This document shows, one piece after another, positions 1-8,927 of a DNA stretch of 64,000 nucleotides (the stretch's first letter is position 1; every line of letters begins with the position of its first letter). The DNA is taken from positions 248,001 through 312,000 of the forward strand of contig JACKEB010000017.1 of NCBI GenBank assembly GCA_020633205.1. The letters are read 5' to 3'. This DNA is from Polyangiaceae bacterium. Its GTDB lineage: Bacteria > Myxococcota_A > Polyangia > Polyangiales > Polyangiaceae. A program made the translations under genes and the position numbers. A model generated the notes under the pieces. That model saw only the letters and a program-made list of their open reading frames with translations, was not told the origin of the DNA and did not search any database.

Positions 1-35
1 AGGGGGACACTAGATGGATGGATGCTCGCACGACC

Positions 36-1136
36 TCAGTGACCTGCAGGCTCTTGCTGCGACGAACAGTGAATCGTCCCGAGGCCGAGCACTAGATCGC
101 GGCAGTACACGCCGACGACTTCGTGCTTTGGCAACACTTCGCGCAAGATCCCGAGGGCGAGGTAGTCGTTGGGATCGTTGAACGTGGGCACCAGCACGCG
201 CCCATTGACGAACAAGAAGTTCGCGTAGCTCGCCGGCAGGATCAGGTCGCCGTAGCGCACGTCTCGCGGCATCGGCAGGCCGATGATTTCGAGCTTCCTG
301 CCCTTGGCGTCTGTTTGCCCTTCAAGGCGCGCTCGCGCTTCGCTGAGTGGCTTGTGGTTGTGGTGACGGCGGTTCTTTTCCTCGCACATCACGAGCTTGC
401 CGGGAGCGACGAAGCGGCAAAAGTCGTCCACATGCCCCGAGGTGTCATCACCGGCGATCCCGTCGGGCAACCAGAGCACTTTGCTCACCCCCAAAAAATC
501 GCTCAGCACTTGCTCGGTGCCCTGACGATCCAGCCACGCGTTGCGCGAGTGCTCGCCGTGCAGCAGGCAACGCTCCGTAGTCAGGATGGTGCCCTCCCCA
601 TCGACATCAATCGAGCCGCCCTCCAGCACCACCCGCTGCGGCTTGCCCTTCACCTCTGAGGTCGGTAGCCAGTGGTGCAACATGCGCTCCGCAACTTGAA
701 TCCCTGCGGCATCGTCAAGCAGGTGATCGCGGTAGCGCCCCCAGCCGTCGAAGCGGAACTTCACCGCGCCGACTTCGCGTTGCTTGCCGCGCCCCTTCAC
801 CACGAACGAGGGCAAGCTGTCCCGCGTCCACGAGCGATTGGTCGGTGCTTCGACGAAATCAATCTGAGCTAGATCCACGCCCGATAGCCCGAGCACCTTG
901 GTGGCGTGGGAGCGCTCTCGACGATCGGCCACCAAGAAGCGCACACGCTCCACTTCGCTGATCAGGCGAGCGATCTCGGCGAACGTCCAGTAGATCGCGG
1001 CCTTCTTGACCGGCCAGTCCGTACGGTGGTGTGGCCAGGCGAGCCAGACCGCGGCTTGCGGCTCCCACTCCGCCGGCATACGAAAGCCCAGCGCCCTGGG
1101 CGTCTTTTGGCCAGCGTTCGCTTTGAGTTTGCTCAC
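36..1136 (-). CDS. aguA: Agmatine deiminase (peptidyl-arginine deiminase family)
   Basis: Hydrolyses agmatine to N-carbamoylputrescine and ammonia in the cytoplasm, the second step of the arginine decarboxylase route to putrescine. The 366-residue protein has the usual family length. It shows the substrate-binding stretch with LEGGSID, a catalytic HVDDF motif, and the C-terminal nucleophilic Cys in GTIHCSSQQEP. The reading frame is open further upstream, but a GTG at 1136 overlaps the upstream gene's stop as GTGA and sits just behind GAGG, and the family-typical FRMPAEWEPQ follows soon after. Coupling to the preceding N-carbamoylputrescine amidase gene fits translational coupling of consecutive pathway enzymes. 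The family assignment is very secure. Confidence 0.93.
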   Translation of the reverse strand: MSKLKANAGQKTPRALGFRMPAEWEPQAAVWLAWPHHRTDWPVKKAAIYWTFAEIARLISEVERVRFLVADRRERSHATKVLGLSGVDLAQIDFVEAPTNRSWTRDSLPSFVVKGRGKQREVGAVKFRFDGWGRYRDHLLDDAAGIQVAERMLHHWLPTSEVKGKPQRVVLEGGSIDVDGEGTILTTERCLLHGEHSRNAWLDRQGTEQVLSDFLGVSKVLWLPDGIAGDDTSGHVDDFCRFVAPGKLVMCEEKNRRHHNHKPLSEARARLEGQTDAKGRKLEIIGLPMPRDVRYGDLILPASYANFLFVNGRVLVPTFNDPNDYLALGILREVLPKHEVVGVYCRDLVLGLGTIHCSSQQEPAGH

Positions 1137-2053
1137 TGATCCTCGTCTGCGAAGCGCTTGGTGATCGCGCCGTAGGCGTCGATGCGGCGATCCCGGAGGA
1201 AAGGCCACTCGCGGCGCGTCTCCTCGCTACGGCTGAGGTCGAGCTCGACGACCAAGACTTCTTCGTCTTCGCCGGCCTCCGCCAACACCTCGCCAAAGGG
1301 ATCGCACACAAAGGAGTGACCCCAGAACTGGATGCCGTCGGGCGGCCCCTCTTGTCCGACCCGATTCACCGCCACCACGTGGACGCCGTTGGCGATTGCG
1401 TGGCTGCGTTGAATCGTCTGCCAAGCGGAGAGTTGCTTGGCGCCGAACTGAGCCTTTTCCGCGGGGAGCCAACCAATGGCCGTCGGGTAGAAGAGGATCT
1501 CCGCGCCCTTGAGCGCGGTCAGGCGCGCCGCCTCGGGGTACCACTGGTCCCAGCACACGAGGGGACCGAGCTTGGCGTAAGGTGTGTCGATGGCCACGAA
1601 GCCAAGGTCCCCAGGCGTGAAGTAGAACTTCTCGTAGAACTGAGGATCATCCGGGATGTGCATCTTGCGGTAGCGCCCCGCGATCTGTCCCTGCTCACCC
1701 AGCACCACCGTGGTGTTGTGGTAGAGCCCCGGCGCGCGGCGCTCGAAGTTGCTGGTCATGATGCTGATGCGCAGCTCCGCAGCCAGCGCTTGGAACGGCT
1801 GGGTGCTTGGACCGGGGATAGGCTCCGCCAAGTCGAACAGCGCCTGATCCTCGACCTGGCAGAAGTACTGGGTCGCGAAGAGCTCCTGCAGGCAGACCAC
1901 CTGGGCTCCGCGCTTGGCCGCGTCGCGAGTCAGCTCGACCGCCTTCTTGATATTCGCAGCCTTGTCGCTGCCGACGGACATCTGGACGAGGCCCACCTTC
2001 ACCTTGCGGCCTCGAGGAAAAGCTCTGAGGTTTTGTCGACTTTGGCTGCTCAT
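1133..2053 (-). CDS. aguB: N-carbamoylputrescine amidase (nitrilase superfamily)
   Basis: Converts N-carbamoylputrescine to putrescine, CO2 and ammonia, completing the agmatine route. The 306-residue protein has the Glu-Lys-Cys triad of carbon-nitrogen hydrolases: Glu in CLQELFATQYF, Lys in GRYRKMHIPDD, and Cys in GPLVCWDQWYPEAAR. The DQWYPE context is typical of carbamoylputrescine amidases rather than general nitrilases. It is the promoter-proximal gene of a two-gene operon, and its stop overlaps the aguA start by four bases. No clear Shine-Dalgarno precedes the ATG, so the start is slightly uncertain. Confidence 0.93.
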   Translation of the reverse strand: MSSQSRQNLRAFPRGRKVKVGLVQMSVGSDKAANIKKAVELTRDAAKRGAQVVCLQELFATQYFCQVEDQALFDLAEPIPGPSTQPFQALAAELRISIMTSNFERRAPGLYHNTTVVLGEQGQIAGRYRKMHIPDDPQFYEKFYFTPGDLGFVAIDTPYAKLGPLVCWDQWYPEAARLTALKGAEILFYPTAIGWLPAEKAQFGAKQLSAWQTIQRSHAIANGVHVVAVNRVGQEGPPDGIQFWGHSFVCDPFGEVLAEAGEDEEVLVVELDLSRSEETRREWPFLRDRRIDAYGAITKRFADEDQ

Positions 2054-2285
2054 GGCGGCGCGAGTCTACTGCTTGGAACCTGCTCGGCCAGCGACAATCC
2101 CGACTCAACCCCGGAACTCTCCCGCTCGGGGGATGAAGTTTCTGGGAACTTCGCAAAACCCCCGCTGACTAAGCCGCCCAGCTGAGCCACTCGCTTGGCC
2201 CGCGCGTCGCCCGACGCCTCACAGCTGCGCTCTCAGCGCACCAATCTGCTCGCAGCGCAGCGCGTTGCGACTCGGAGACACCCCA

Positions 2286-4094
2286 ATGGCCGACCACTGC
2301 CTGCGGCGCCGTGCTGGCGTTGCTTTGTCCAAGCCCTCAGAAACCCCTCATCCCGCGCCGGTTAGCAAGCGACGTCGGCTTGGACTCGGCCTCGGGCTGT
2401 TCGCGGCGGCACTGCTCGCGGGGTGTGCGCCTAGCAATCAGCAGACGGTGAGTGACCCAAGCGCCCCGGCAAAGCCGACGGCAGCCGCGAGCAGCACCGC
2501 GGTGGGGATCGCCAAGGACGTGGCGCAGATCACTCTCCCCGCGGATCCAAAGGTCAAAGAGCCGCTAGCACCTCCGATCGTGGATCCACCCCCGGCTAAA
2601 GCGGAGCCAGGCAAGGTCGCGGGGAAAGAGCTCAGCGGCGAAGGTCGAGGCGGCGGAGGCAAGGCTGAGGGATCCATCGGACTCGGTTCCGTGGGGACAA
2701 TCGGTCATGGCGCAGGGACCGGAACCGGCGCGGGTTTTGGTTCCGGCCACGGGCGCCTCGGTGGAAGCCACGTCGCGAAGGGACCGAAGGGCTCCGCTGG
2801 TTCGAGCGCCTCCGGGAGCGCGTGGGGGGACGAGATTGGTGAGAGCTACGGCGCTGGAGGGCTCGGACTGAGCGGCGTGGGCGAGGGCGGCGGTGGTGCC
2901 GGCGTCTCTGGTGGGTCAGTCGGTGGCGCCGTAGCAGGCAAAGCCCGCCGCGCAAAGCCGAGTGTCCGCGCTGCCGGGCAGCAAGCGCGCGGCGTCAAAG
3001 CCGGCGAGTGGGACGACAACGCGAACTACCGCGACTTCCTCAAGTATCAGAAGGGCGAAGGCCAGCTCGGAGCTCCGCTGGACGTCACTCACCGGCGTTT
3101 CCTCGTGGTACGCGACGCGAAGAATCAGCCCATCCCAAACTGCCAGCTGAAGGTGCAAGACAAGCAGGGCAAGAGCGTCATCCTGACGACTCAAGCCAAT
3201 GGTCGCGCCATCTTGTTTCCGCGCGCATCCGGTCTGAAGGGCAACTTGGTCAAGGTGACCGTGAGCTGCCTCGGACATGAAGAGTCCAAGCAACTGAGCG
3301 TCGCCGCCAAAGACGGCGCCCTCGACTTCAAGCTCCCGCTGGTCCGGGCACTGCCCGACAACAAGGTGCTCGACATCGCCTTCATCCTCGACACCACGGG
3401 TTCGATGTCCGAGGAAATCTCGGCGATGAAGGACACCCTCGAGGAAGTCGCGAAGACGCTCAAGGGCATGAGCATCACGCCACGCATCGGCTTGGTGGAG
3501 TATCGAGATAAGGGCGATGTGTACCTGACGCGCACCCATCAGATGACGACGGACATCTCCGGTTTCGCAGACCGAGTCTCGACGCTGAGCGCCAACGGCG
3601 GCGGCGATATGCCCGAACACGTGAACGAAGGGATCCGCGTCGCGCTGACGAAGCTCAAGTGGAGCGACCACTCCCTCGGACGCTTGGCGTTCCTGATTGG
3701 CGATGCGCCGCCCCAGCTCCACTACACCGACGACACGCCCTACACGAAGTCGATCTTGGATGCCTCGGAGCGCGGCATTCAGCTGCACACCATCGCGGCA
3801 TCGGGCATGGACGACCTCGGGCAGAGCGTGTGGCGCCAGATCGCGATGTTCACCGGCGGAACCAACCTGTTCGTGTTGCGCGGCGGCGCGGGCCCCCAGA
3901 GCACTGGGGCCGGCGATCCGAAGGACAGCTGCGGCTCCCGCCACGACAACTACACGAGTGGAAACCTCGCGGAACTGATCAGCAACAAGGTTCAGACCAC
4001 CGTCGACTCCCTGAGCTGGGATCCAATGAAGATCGCTGGCCTCGGCAAGGACGAGAAGAGCAAGCCGTGCAGTCAACGGGTCGCGCAGCAGTAG
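2286..4094 (+). CDS. VWA-domain lipoprotein with Gly-rich linker
   Basis: Probable envelope lipoprotein of 602 residues. An N-terminal hydrophobic stretch ends in a lipobox (LLAGC). A long linker very rich in Gly, Ser and Ala follows over roughly residues 100-250, then a short Ig-like or carboxypeptidase-regulatory-like segment (about 270-350). A von Willebrand factor A domain occupies about 365-560, with the metal-ion-dependent adhesion motif DTTGSMS. The ATG at 2286 is preferred over an in-frame TTG at 2265 because GGAG lies eight bases before it. VWA domains bind protein partners through a divalent cation; the ligand is unknown. It is convergent with the response regulator downstream. No partner gene (MoxR, TerD, chelatase) lies nearby, so the role cannot be named. 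Confidence 0.85.
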   Translation: MADHCLRRRAGVALSKPSETPHPAPVSKRRRLGLGLGLFAAALLAGCAPSNQQTVSDPSAPAKPTAAASSTAVGIAKDVAQITLPADPKVKEPLAPPIVDPPPAKAEPGKVAGKELSGEGRGGGGKAEGSIGLGSVGTIGHGAGTGTGAGFGSGHGRLGGSHVAKGPKGSAGSSASGSAWGDEIGESYGAGGLGLSGVGEGGGGAGVSGGSVGGAVAGKARRAKPSVRAAGQQARGVKAGEWDDNANYRDFLKYQKGEGQLGAPLDVTHRRFLVVRDAKNQPIPNCQLKVQDKQGKSVILTTQANGRAILFPRASGLKGNLVKVTVSCLGHEESKQLSVAAKDGALDFKLPLVRALPDNKVLDIAFILDTTGSMSEEISAMKDTLEEVAKTLKGMSITPRIGLVEYRDKGDVYLTRTHQMTTDISGFADRVSTLSANGGGDMPEHVNEGIRVALTKLKWSDHSLGRLAFLIGDAPPQLHYTDDTPYTKSILDASERGIQLHTIAASGMDDLGQSVWRQIAMFTGGTNLFVLRGGAGPQSTGAGDPKDSCGSRHDNYTSGNLAELISNKVQTTVDSLSWDPMKIAGLGKDEKSKPCSQRVAQQ

Positions 4095-4116
4095 AGGAGC
4101 GGTCTCTCTGCGAACC

Positions 4117-5481
4117 CTAGTCAGCAGAACGAAACGCTTCCGGGTCGAGACCATGCTTGCGCAGTAACCGGTAGAAGCTCTCTCTCTCCACCCCAGCGTA
4201 GGAAGCGGCGTCGGAGATCCGCCCTTGAAAACGCTTCAGCACAGCCTCCAAGTACCGCCGCCCGACCTCGACACGGCCAGCGTTCACCGCATCGCTCCAC
4301 GTCCCCAGTTCGCCTCCAACTCCAAAGTATCCCCGAACCTCGAACGGCAGATCGTCGAGCTCGAGTTCTGAGTTCGTGGCAGCTGCAGCAGCGCGCTCGA
4401 TGGTGCTGCGTAGCTGCGTGATATTTCCTGGCCAGTCGTATCGAGTCATTGCATCCAGCGCCAGCCGCTGAATGCCGCGTATCCGATTCCGTCCGGTAAT
4501 AGACACGTAGTCACGCAGAAACTGATAAGCTAGCAACTCAATGTCGGGAACGCGACGACGCAGCGGCGGCATCACAAGTGCCTCTCCGAGGCCCTGCGCC
4601 AAAGCACCGCGAAAAGTACCAGCACGAACCATGCGCGCAACGTCATGCCGACTAGTGCACACCACGAGTGCGGTGAACTCATGCGGCCCGCTGCCCCCTG
4701 GAGCACCGATCGGGACCGTCGAGCGACTCTCCAGGGCTTCCGCAAGCCTCGTCTGGATGGACGGTCGAAGTGCTGCAACCTCGTCGATCCAGACAACACC
4801 GCGCGTGGCGTCCAGCATGCCGCTGCGGACGCCCTGAGGACTCTCACTTCCGAAGAGGTCCAATTCTACACTCTCCGGTGAGCTGCCTTCGCACTTCAGG
4901 TGGAAGAACGGTTCCTCCGGGTGAGGGCCCACTCGGTGCAACGCCCGAGCGAGCGTTCCCTTACCAGTCCCCGATTCCCCGAGGATTAGCACACGTCGGT
5001 GGCGGCCTGACGCGCGCTCGGCGCCAGCAGCGACATCGCGGAGCTCGCGGCAGCGCGACGCTAGACCGGGTAGCACTTCGAGATCCGGCGATGACTCCGG
5101 GTCGTTCAACGACGCCCGCGCCAACGCAACGAGAAGCACGCCCCGAACCGCTTCTGGTTCGAATGGTTTCGTGACGTAGTCGAACGCTCCCAGCTTGAGA
5201 GCTTCCACGGCGGTGCCTATCGTCGCATAGGCTGTCATCAGTACGAACTCGGAGTCTGGGCGAAGACGCTTCGTGGCTCTCAGGACGTCTAGTCCACTCA
5301 TGTCGGGCATCTTGAGGTCGCAGAGCACCCCATGAACCTGCTCAGTTACGAGATGACGAAGTGCCTCCGCGCCGTTCCGCGCGGTCAACACGGTCGCATC
5401 GCGCTTCATGACTTTCGACATCAGGCGCAGCATGTTTGGCTTGTCGTCCACGACCAGCAGCACGGGTTTTCGGCTAGTCAT
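4117..5481 (-). CDS. NtrC-family response regulator lacking the GAFTGA loop
   Basis: A 454-residue regulator. The receiver domain (about 1-120) has phosphoacceptor Asp55, Thr83 and Lys105. The AAA+ domain (about 135-370) has Walker A GESGTGKG (168-175) and Walker B VVWIDE (229-234). A Fis-type helix-turn-helix (about 405-445) closes the protein. Between LFG (209-211) and Walker B the protein is about ten residues shorter than canonical sigma54 activators, and the GAFTGA loop is absent. Family members without this loop (HupR, TyrR) do not activate sigma54 in the standard way. The gene overlaps the kinase gene as ATGA, so the two form one operon. Position beside copper genes suggests copper or envelope-stress sensing; this is inference. 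Confidence 0.9.
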   Translation of the reverse strand: MTSRKPVLLVVDDKPNMLRLMSKVMKRDATVLTARNGAEALRHLVTEQVHGVLCDLKMPDMSGLDVLRATKRLRPDSEFVLMTAYATIGTAVEALKLGAFDYVTKPFEPEAVRGVLLVALARASLNDPESSPDLEVLPGLASRCRELRDVAAGAERASGRHRRVLILGESGTGKGTLARALHRVGPHPEEPFFHLKCEGSSPESVELDLFGSESPQGVRSGMLDATRGVVWIDEVAALRPSIQTRLAEALESRSTVPIGAPGGSGPHEFTALVVCTSRHDVARMVRAGTFRGALAQGLGEALVMPPLRRRVPDIELLAYQFLRDYVSITGRNRIRGIQRLALDAMTRYDWPGNITQLRSTIERAAAAATNSELELDDLPFEVRGYFGVGGELGTWSDAVNAGRVEVGRRYLEAVLKRFQGRISDAASYAGVERESFYRLLRKHGLDPEAFRSAD

Positions 5482-6941
5482 CGACTGCCTCCTTCAGCCG
5501 CGAGCGGAAGTGTGATGCGGAACAACGCGCCCCCCATTTCACCGCTTTCAACTTCGATCTTGCCTCCGTGCGCGCCGACGATGCCTGCACAGACGGCGAG
5601 GCCCAGGCCTGTACCTCCTGACCGCTTGCTGAAGAAGGGTTCAAATATCCGAGCTCTGTCTTGTTCATTCACCCCATCGCCATCGTCCTCAACCTCGATC
5701 ACGTATTCCCTCGAAAGCTTTCGGCCACGTACACTGACCAGCTCTCCCTCCGGGTTCGATTCAAGTGCATTCTCTAGCAGGTTGAACAGCACCTGACGGA
5801 GACGTCCAGGATCGATCGGCACATCGGCTGGCTCGACGTCAACTTCGATCGTTGGCGCGCAACTACCTCTTTCTGTGAACCGGTCGCGAACCAGGTGGAC
5901 GAACTCCGCGATTGGCGTGAACGTCTTGGCCAGCACTGGTGTCCGCGAGTAGGAAAGCAGATCTTCCGCAATTCGCTGACACTGCTCTGCCTCTTCATCG
6001 AGGATAACGAGTTCCTCGCGGAGTTCCCCCTCCACAACCTCGCTCAGCATGGTCTTGAGGTAGCCGCGAATAATGCCGATGGGATTGTTGAGCTCGTGGG
6101 CGACCCCCGCCGCGAGTTGACCCAGAACTGCCATGCGCTCCTGCTTCAGCAAACGAGCCTCACGGAAGGCCAGTTCACGCGCCATGTCATCCAGCGCGCG
6201 CGCCAGCGCTTGCAGCTCACCGCTGCCCACGTTCCCCACTTCGATATCGAACTCGCCTCGACCAACCTGTTCTGCTGCGGCGGTGAGCTTGACCAAGGGG
6301 GAGAGCACCTGACGCCTTAGTCGCATGGTTGATATGACGGAAAGCAGCACGACGATCAGCACGCAGGCTCCGCCCGAAGCCAATCCGAGGTTGGTTGCCG
6401 ATTTCGCGCTCACGTGGGATCGCGCCATGCGTGAGTTCGAATCAGTCGCCAGCGCGTCAGCGCCTTCGGCGAGTGCCTCCCCGAGTTTCTCAATCTCGCG
6501 ATGAGCACGCCGATAGGCCTTCGTGTCATTCGCCTCGGCGGCCGGGAGGGCTTGGGTCAGGAACACGTGGTGCATCCGTTGCTCTTGCTTGCGCAGCTGC
6601 TCTAGCTTGGGACGCTCCGAAGCAGGTAGCTCCTGCTCTAGCTTGTCGATCTGGTGATGAACGACACCCCGCCACTTGCGGTAATGGTCCAAGTGGCTTT
6701 CGTCGCCCTCGATGAGCGAGTGCCCGATGTGAATGTTCAGCTCGCGCACCGCTGCGGACAGTTCGAGTCCTCGCTGGATCGAGTCCTCGGTCCCGCGCAT
6801 GATCGAAACCAGTCCACCCACGTCGAAGATGACGAACAGCAAGCTCGCGCACATCACGACACTCACGACGCTCACACCAAAGTATCCAAGCGCGAGCTGC
6901 CGGGCGATCGAGGGACGCAAGCTTGTGGCTGAGTCGGTCAT
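5478..6941 (-). CDS. Membrane sensor histidine kinase
   Basis: Partner kinase of the downstream regulator, 487 residues. Two transmembrane segments (about 15-40 and 185-205) flank a mostly helical periplasmic sensor of about 145 residues (four-helix-bundle type). A HAMP domain (about 206-260) and HisKA follow, with phosphorylated His282 in AHELNNPIG, then HATPase with the N box NLLENALESN, DDGDGV, and the G2 box GGTGLGLA. The HELNNPIG type is common among NtrB/ZraS-like kinases paired with NtrC-type regulators. The sensor holds several His and Met residues that could bind metal, though no recognised metal-site pattern is evident. A sigma54-type element lies about 25-35 bases upstream. No clear Shine-Dalgarno precedes the ATG. 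Confidence 0.92.
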   Translation of the reverse strand: MTDSATSLRPSIARQLALGYFGVSVVSVVMCASLLFVIFDVGGLVSIMRGTEDSIQRGLELSAAVRELNIHIGHSLIEGDESHLDHYRKWRGVVHHQIDKLEQELPASERPKLEQLRKQEQRMHHVFLTQALPAAEANDTKAYRRAHREIEKLGEALAEGADALATDSNSRMARSHVSAKSATNLGLASGGACVLIVVLLSVISTMRLRRQVLSPLVKLTAAAEQVGRGEFDIEVGNVGSGELQALARALDDMARELAFREARLLKQERMAVLGQLAAGVAHELNNPIGIIRGYLKTMLSEVVEGELREELVILDEEAEQCQRIAEDLLSYSRTPVLAKTFTPIAEFVHLVRDRFTERGSCAPTIEVDVEPADVPIDPGRLRQVLFNLLENALESNPEGELVSVRGRKLSREYVIEVEDDGDGVNEQDRARIFEPFFSKRSGGTGLGLAVCAGIVGAHGGKIEVESGEMGGALFRITLPLAAEGGSR

Positions 6942-6960
6942 TGGGTGTAGCTAACAGAGT

Positions 6961-6978
6961 CTAGCAGCAGCCGTGCCA
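6961..6978 (-). promoter_or_regulatory. Sigma54-type promoter before the kinase-regulator operon
   Basis: Read on the minus strand from 6978, the element is TGGCACG-N4-CTGC. The GG (6977-6976) and GC (6965-6964) are separated by exactly ten bases, one mismatch from the TGGCACG-N4-TTGC consensus. The expected transcript start is near 6952, giving a very short leader to the kinase ATG at 6941. It was found by eye; the match is strong but experimentally untested. Confidence 0.5.
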
Positions 6979-7105
6979 GCCATCGGCACCGCCGCGCGCG
7001 ACGTTCTCGGCGCGAAAACCTCGCAGGGATTGCCGCCAGTTTCCTGCGTCCGGCAGCCCTTGCGGCGACATCCGAGGCACGGCGGCCCACCGGAATTCGA
7101 AGTGG

Positions 7106-7126
7106 TTGTAGCCCACCCCGTTACAC
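7106..7126. promoter_or_regulatory. Imperfect inverted repeat, candidate operator
   Basis: TTGTAGC-N7-GTTACAC. The right half is identical to, and the left half matches five of seven bases of, a perfect repeat at 8928-8948, with the same seven-base spacer. It lies about 60 bases before the predicted start of the methyltransferase transcript and about 165 bases before that of the divergent kinase operon. Binding by the adjacent regulator is inference. Confidence 0.45.
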
Positions 7127-7150
7127 TGAAGCGGCCTTGTTTGGCTCGAT

Positions 7151-7168
7151 CGGCACGCTCCATGCTTT
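7151..7168 (+). promoter_or_regulatory. Sigma54-type promoter before the methyltransferase
   Basis: CGGCACG-N4-ATGCTTT, with GG at 7152-7153 and GC at 7164-7165 separated by ten bases. It differs from the sigma54 consensus only at the first T and in ATGC for TTGC. The predicted transcript start is near 7177, about 18 bases before the ATG at 7195. Confidence 0.55.
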
Positions 7169-7194
7169 CTGCATAGAAACGAATAGAGCCACTC

Positions 7195-7845
7195 ATGACG
7201 TCGCAGCTTTTTCTGCCCAACCGCGAAACTCAGCTCGTCCAGAGGCGCTATGACCGGGTCGCCCGTGTCTACGACGGCTTCGAGTGGATGATGGAGCGTC
7301 GGGCGAGGCACTGGCGGCGCGATCTGTGGGCGCGGGTTGCGCGAGGTCGCATCCTCGAGATGGGTGTCGGAACCGGAAAGAACATCCCTTACTACCCCGA
7401 GCATCGTGAACTTGTCGCGATGGATGTTTCCGAGAGGATGCTCGCTCTGGCCAAGGGTAAGGCGACACAGTTCCGTCGAGCCGTCGAACTCGATCTGGGT
7501 GATGCTCAAGCGCTCTCCTATCCAAGTGAGAGCTTTGACGTAGTCGTCGCTACGTTCTTGTTCTGCTCAGTACCGGACCCAGTGCGTGGGTTATGCCAAG
7601 CGAAACGCGTTCTCAAACCTGGCGGGCAGCTGCTGTTACTCGAGCATGTGCTGTCTCGGCACTTCGTGCTTGCGACGCTGATGCGCTGGCTCGATCCCAT
7701 TCCCGCGCACCTCTGGGGCGCTCACATCGACCGCAACACGGTCGGTGACGTTCAACGCGCCGGGTTCGTAAACATCGTTGAAACGGACCTATCGCTGGAT
7801 GTGGTCAAGCGCATCGAGGCGAGGGCTCCGCTAACGCCTGCTTGA
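7195..7845 (+). CDS. Class I SAM-dependent methyltransferase (UbiE/METTL7-like)
   Basis: A 216-residue Rossmann-fold methyltransferase. Motif I is LEMGVGTGKN (about 54-63), the acidic end of strand 2 is VAMDVSERM, motif II is FDVVVATFLFCSVPDP, and motif III is LKPGGQLLLLEHV. This pattern is typical of the methyltransferase-11 group that includes small phospholipid methyltransferases and METTL7-like thiol methyltransferases; the substrate cannot be read from sequence. It is the first gene behind a sigma54-type promoter and is followed 40 bases later by an ATC-hydrolase-like gene. Position beside copper efflux genes suggests a role in membrane or thiol modification under metal stress (inference). 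Confidence 0.85.
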   Translation: MTSQLFLPNRETQLVQRRYDRVARVYDGFEWMMERRARHWRRDLWARVARGRILEMGVGTGKNIPYYPEHRELVAMDVSERMLALAKGKATQFRRAVELDLGDAQALSYPSESFDVVVATFLFCSVPDPVRGLCQAKRVLKPGGQLLLLEHVLSRHFVLATLMRWLDPIPAHLWGAHIDRNTVGDVQRAGFVNIVETDLSLDVVKRIEARAPLTPA

Positions 7846-7885
7846 ACGCCTCTCGCGAACATAGAACCAAACGATCGGAGGCCAG

Positions 7886-8674
7886 GTGCAATCACGAGCA
7901 CGACACCCAAACACGATTCGCGGTCAAAAGGCAGCACCGGTCCTCCTGGTTCAAGTGCTCATTCGCGTCTATCAACCGGTCGTCCGCCGCGCGGCGCGCG
8001 CTACACTGGAAGGTCGCCGTTGGGATCCGAAGCGCCCCCAGGCCGGCCGCTTTCTCAGGGATGATGTTGACGACTTTCTCGAGGACGTTTGGCACCGTGT
8101 GGCACTCGTGGCGCAAGAGGAAAACTGGGGCCAGATCCCGACACTGGGGAATCGGCACAACGTGTTCCTTGGGGTTCTTACCATCGCGGCCTTCCACGCG
8201 CTCATCGAGCGAGGCGTTCAGAAGGACTACGCCGTGCAGCTGTTCGCAGACGTGGGCTGGAAGGTTTACGAGCGACTGCTGCGGGTCCCGCTCTCGCTGG
8301 CCCGATTGCTTGAGCGCGATCCCCAGAAGCGAATGAACCTCGTGCTCGAAGCGCTCATGCGCTTCCCTTTCAGTGCCCCAGGGGCTCCGGGCTACGAGGT
8401 TCGCGCTTGGCGGGAGTCGGATAGCTATCACACGCACTGGAGCTACTGCGCCCCGCTAGGCTTCGTGAAGCGATACGCGGAAGCTCACGGCGACCGCGGG
8501 GAAGTCGAGGCGTTCTTCCAGTCCTGGTGCCAGTACGACTGGCCAGCCGCCGACCTAATAGCCGGAGCGAAACTCGGCGAACGAGGACACTACCAGCGTC
8601 CACACACGCTCTCCCAAGGCGACAGCGTCTGCGACATGTGTTGGTCCGCATCAAGGTCGTGCAAGCAGCGCTAA
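7886..8674 (+). CDS. L-2-amino-thiazoline-4-carboxylate hydrolase-like protein
   Basis: A 262-residue soluble protein whose C-terminal third resembles the ATC-hydrolase family. It has a QYDWPAAD segment, then HTLSQGDSVCDMCW, which matches the family pattern of a conserved His, a TLxxGD turn and a Cys-Asp pair. Characterised members open a thiazoline ring on the route to L-cysteine; most members have unknown substrates. The GTG start at 7886 follows CGGAGG at good spacing. It probably shares the methyltransferase transcript. No signal peptide is seen. The family call rests on motif recall and is moderately sure; the substrate is unknown. Confidence 0.65.
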   Translation: MQSRARHPNTIRGQKAAPVLLVQVLIRVYQPVVRRAARATLEGRRWDPKRPQAGRFLRDDVDDFLEDVWHRVALVAQEENWGQIPTLGNRHNVFLGVLTIAAFHALIERGVQKDYAVQLFADVGWKVYERLLRVPLSLARLLERDPQKRMNLVLEALMRFPFSAPGAPGYEVRAWRESDSYHTHWSYCAPLGFVKRYAEAHGDRGEVEAFFQSWCQYDWPAADLIAGAKLGERGHYQRPHTLSQGDSVCDMCWSASRSCKQR

Positions 8675-8927
8675 CTCGGCTGCGAGGTGTAGGTGCCGGT
8701 GGAGAGAATTCCCTCGCGGAAACTGTGTCGCATGATCACCGCTCGGACCGGTCGAAGTCTCTAGCCCCGTGTGATGTAACCCAATCGGTTCAATCTGTGA
8801 AGCCGACCGCATGTGGTCGCGTGCAAAAATGCCGCAGCATCTGCGCGCGCACACGCACGACCGCTGTTTTTTCTGCAATCCGGGGCTTGTCTATCGGCAC
8901 CGCGTCGGCACAAACCATGAAAGATGG

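Noticed and set aside
2916..4154. Minus-strand open frame opposite the VWA lipoprotein.
   Set aside because: Antisense shadow; the plus frame has a lipobox and a MIDAS motif.
6961..7509. Minus-strand frame ending in a Gly/Trp/Cys-rich tail (GGADGWHGCC).
   Set aside because: It runs antisense through the methyltransferase gene, covers two predicted promoters, and has no convincing start or family. The ending looks tempting as a peptide but is not supported.
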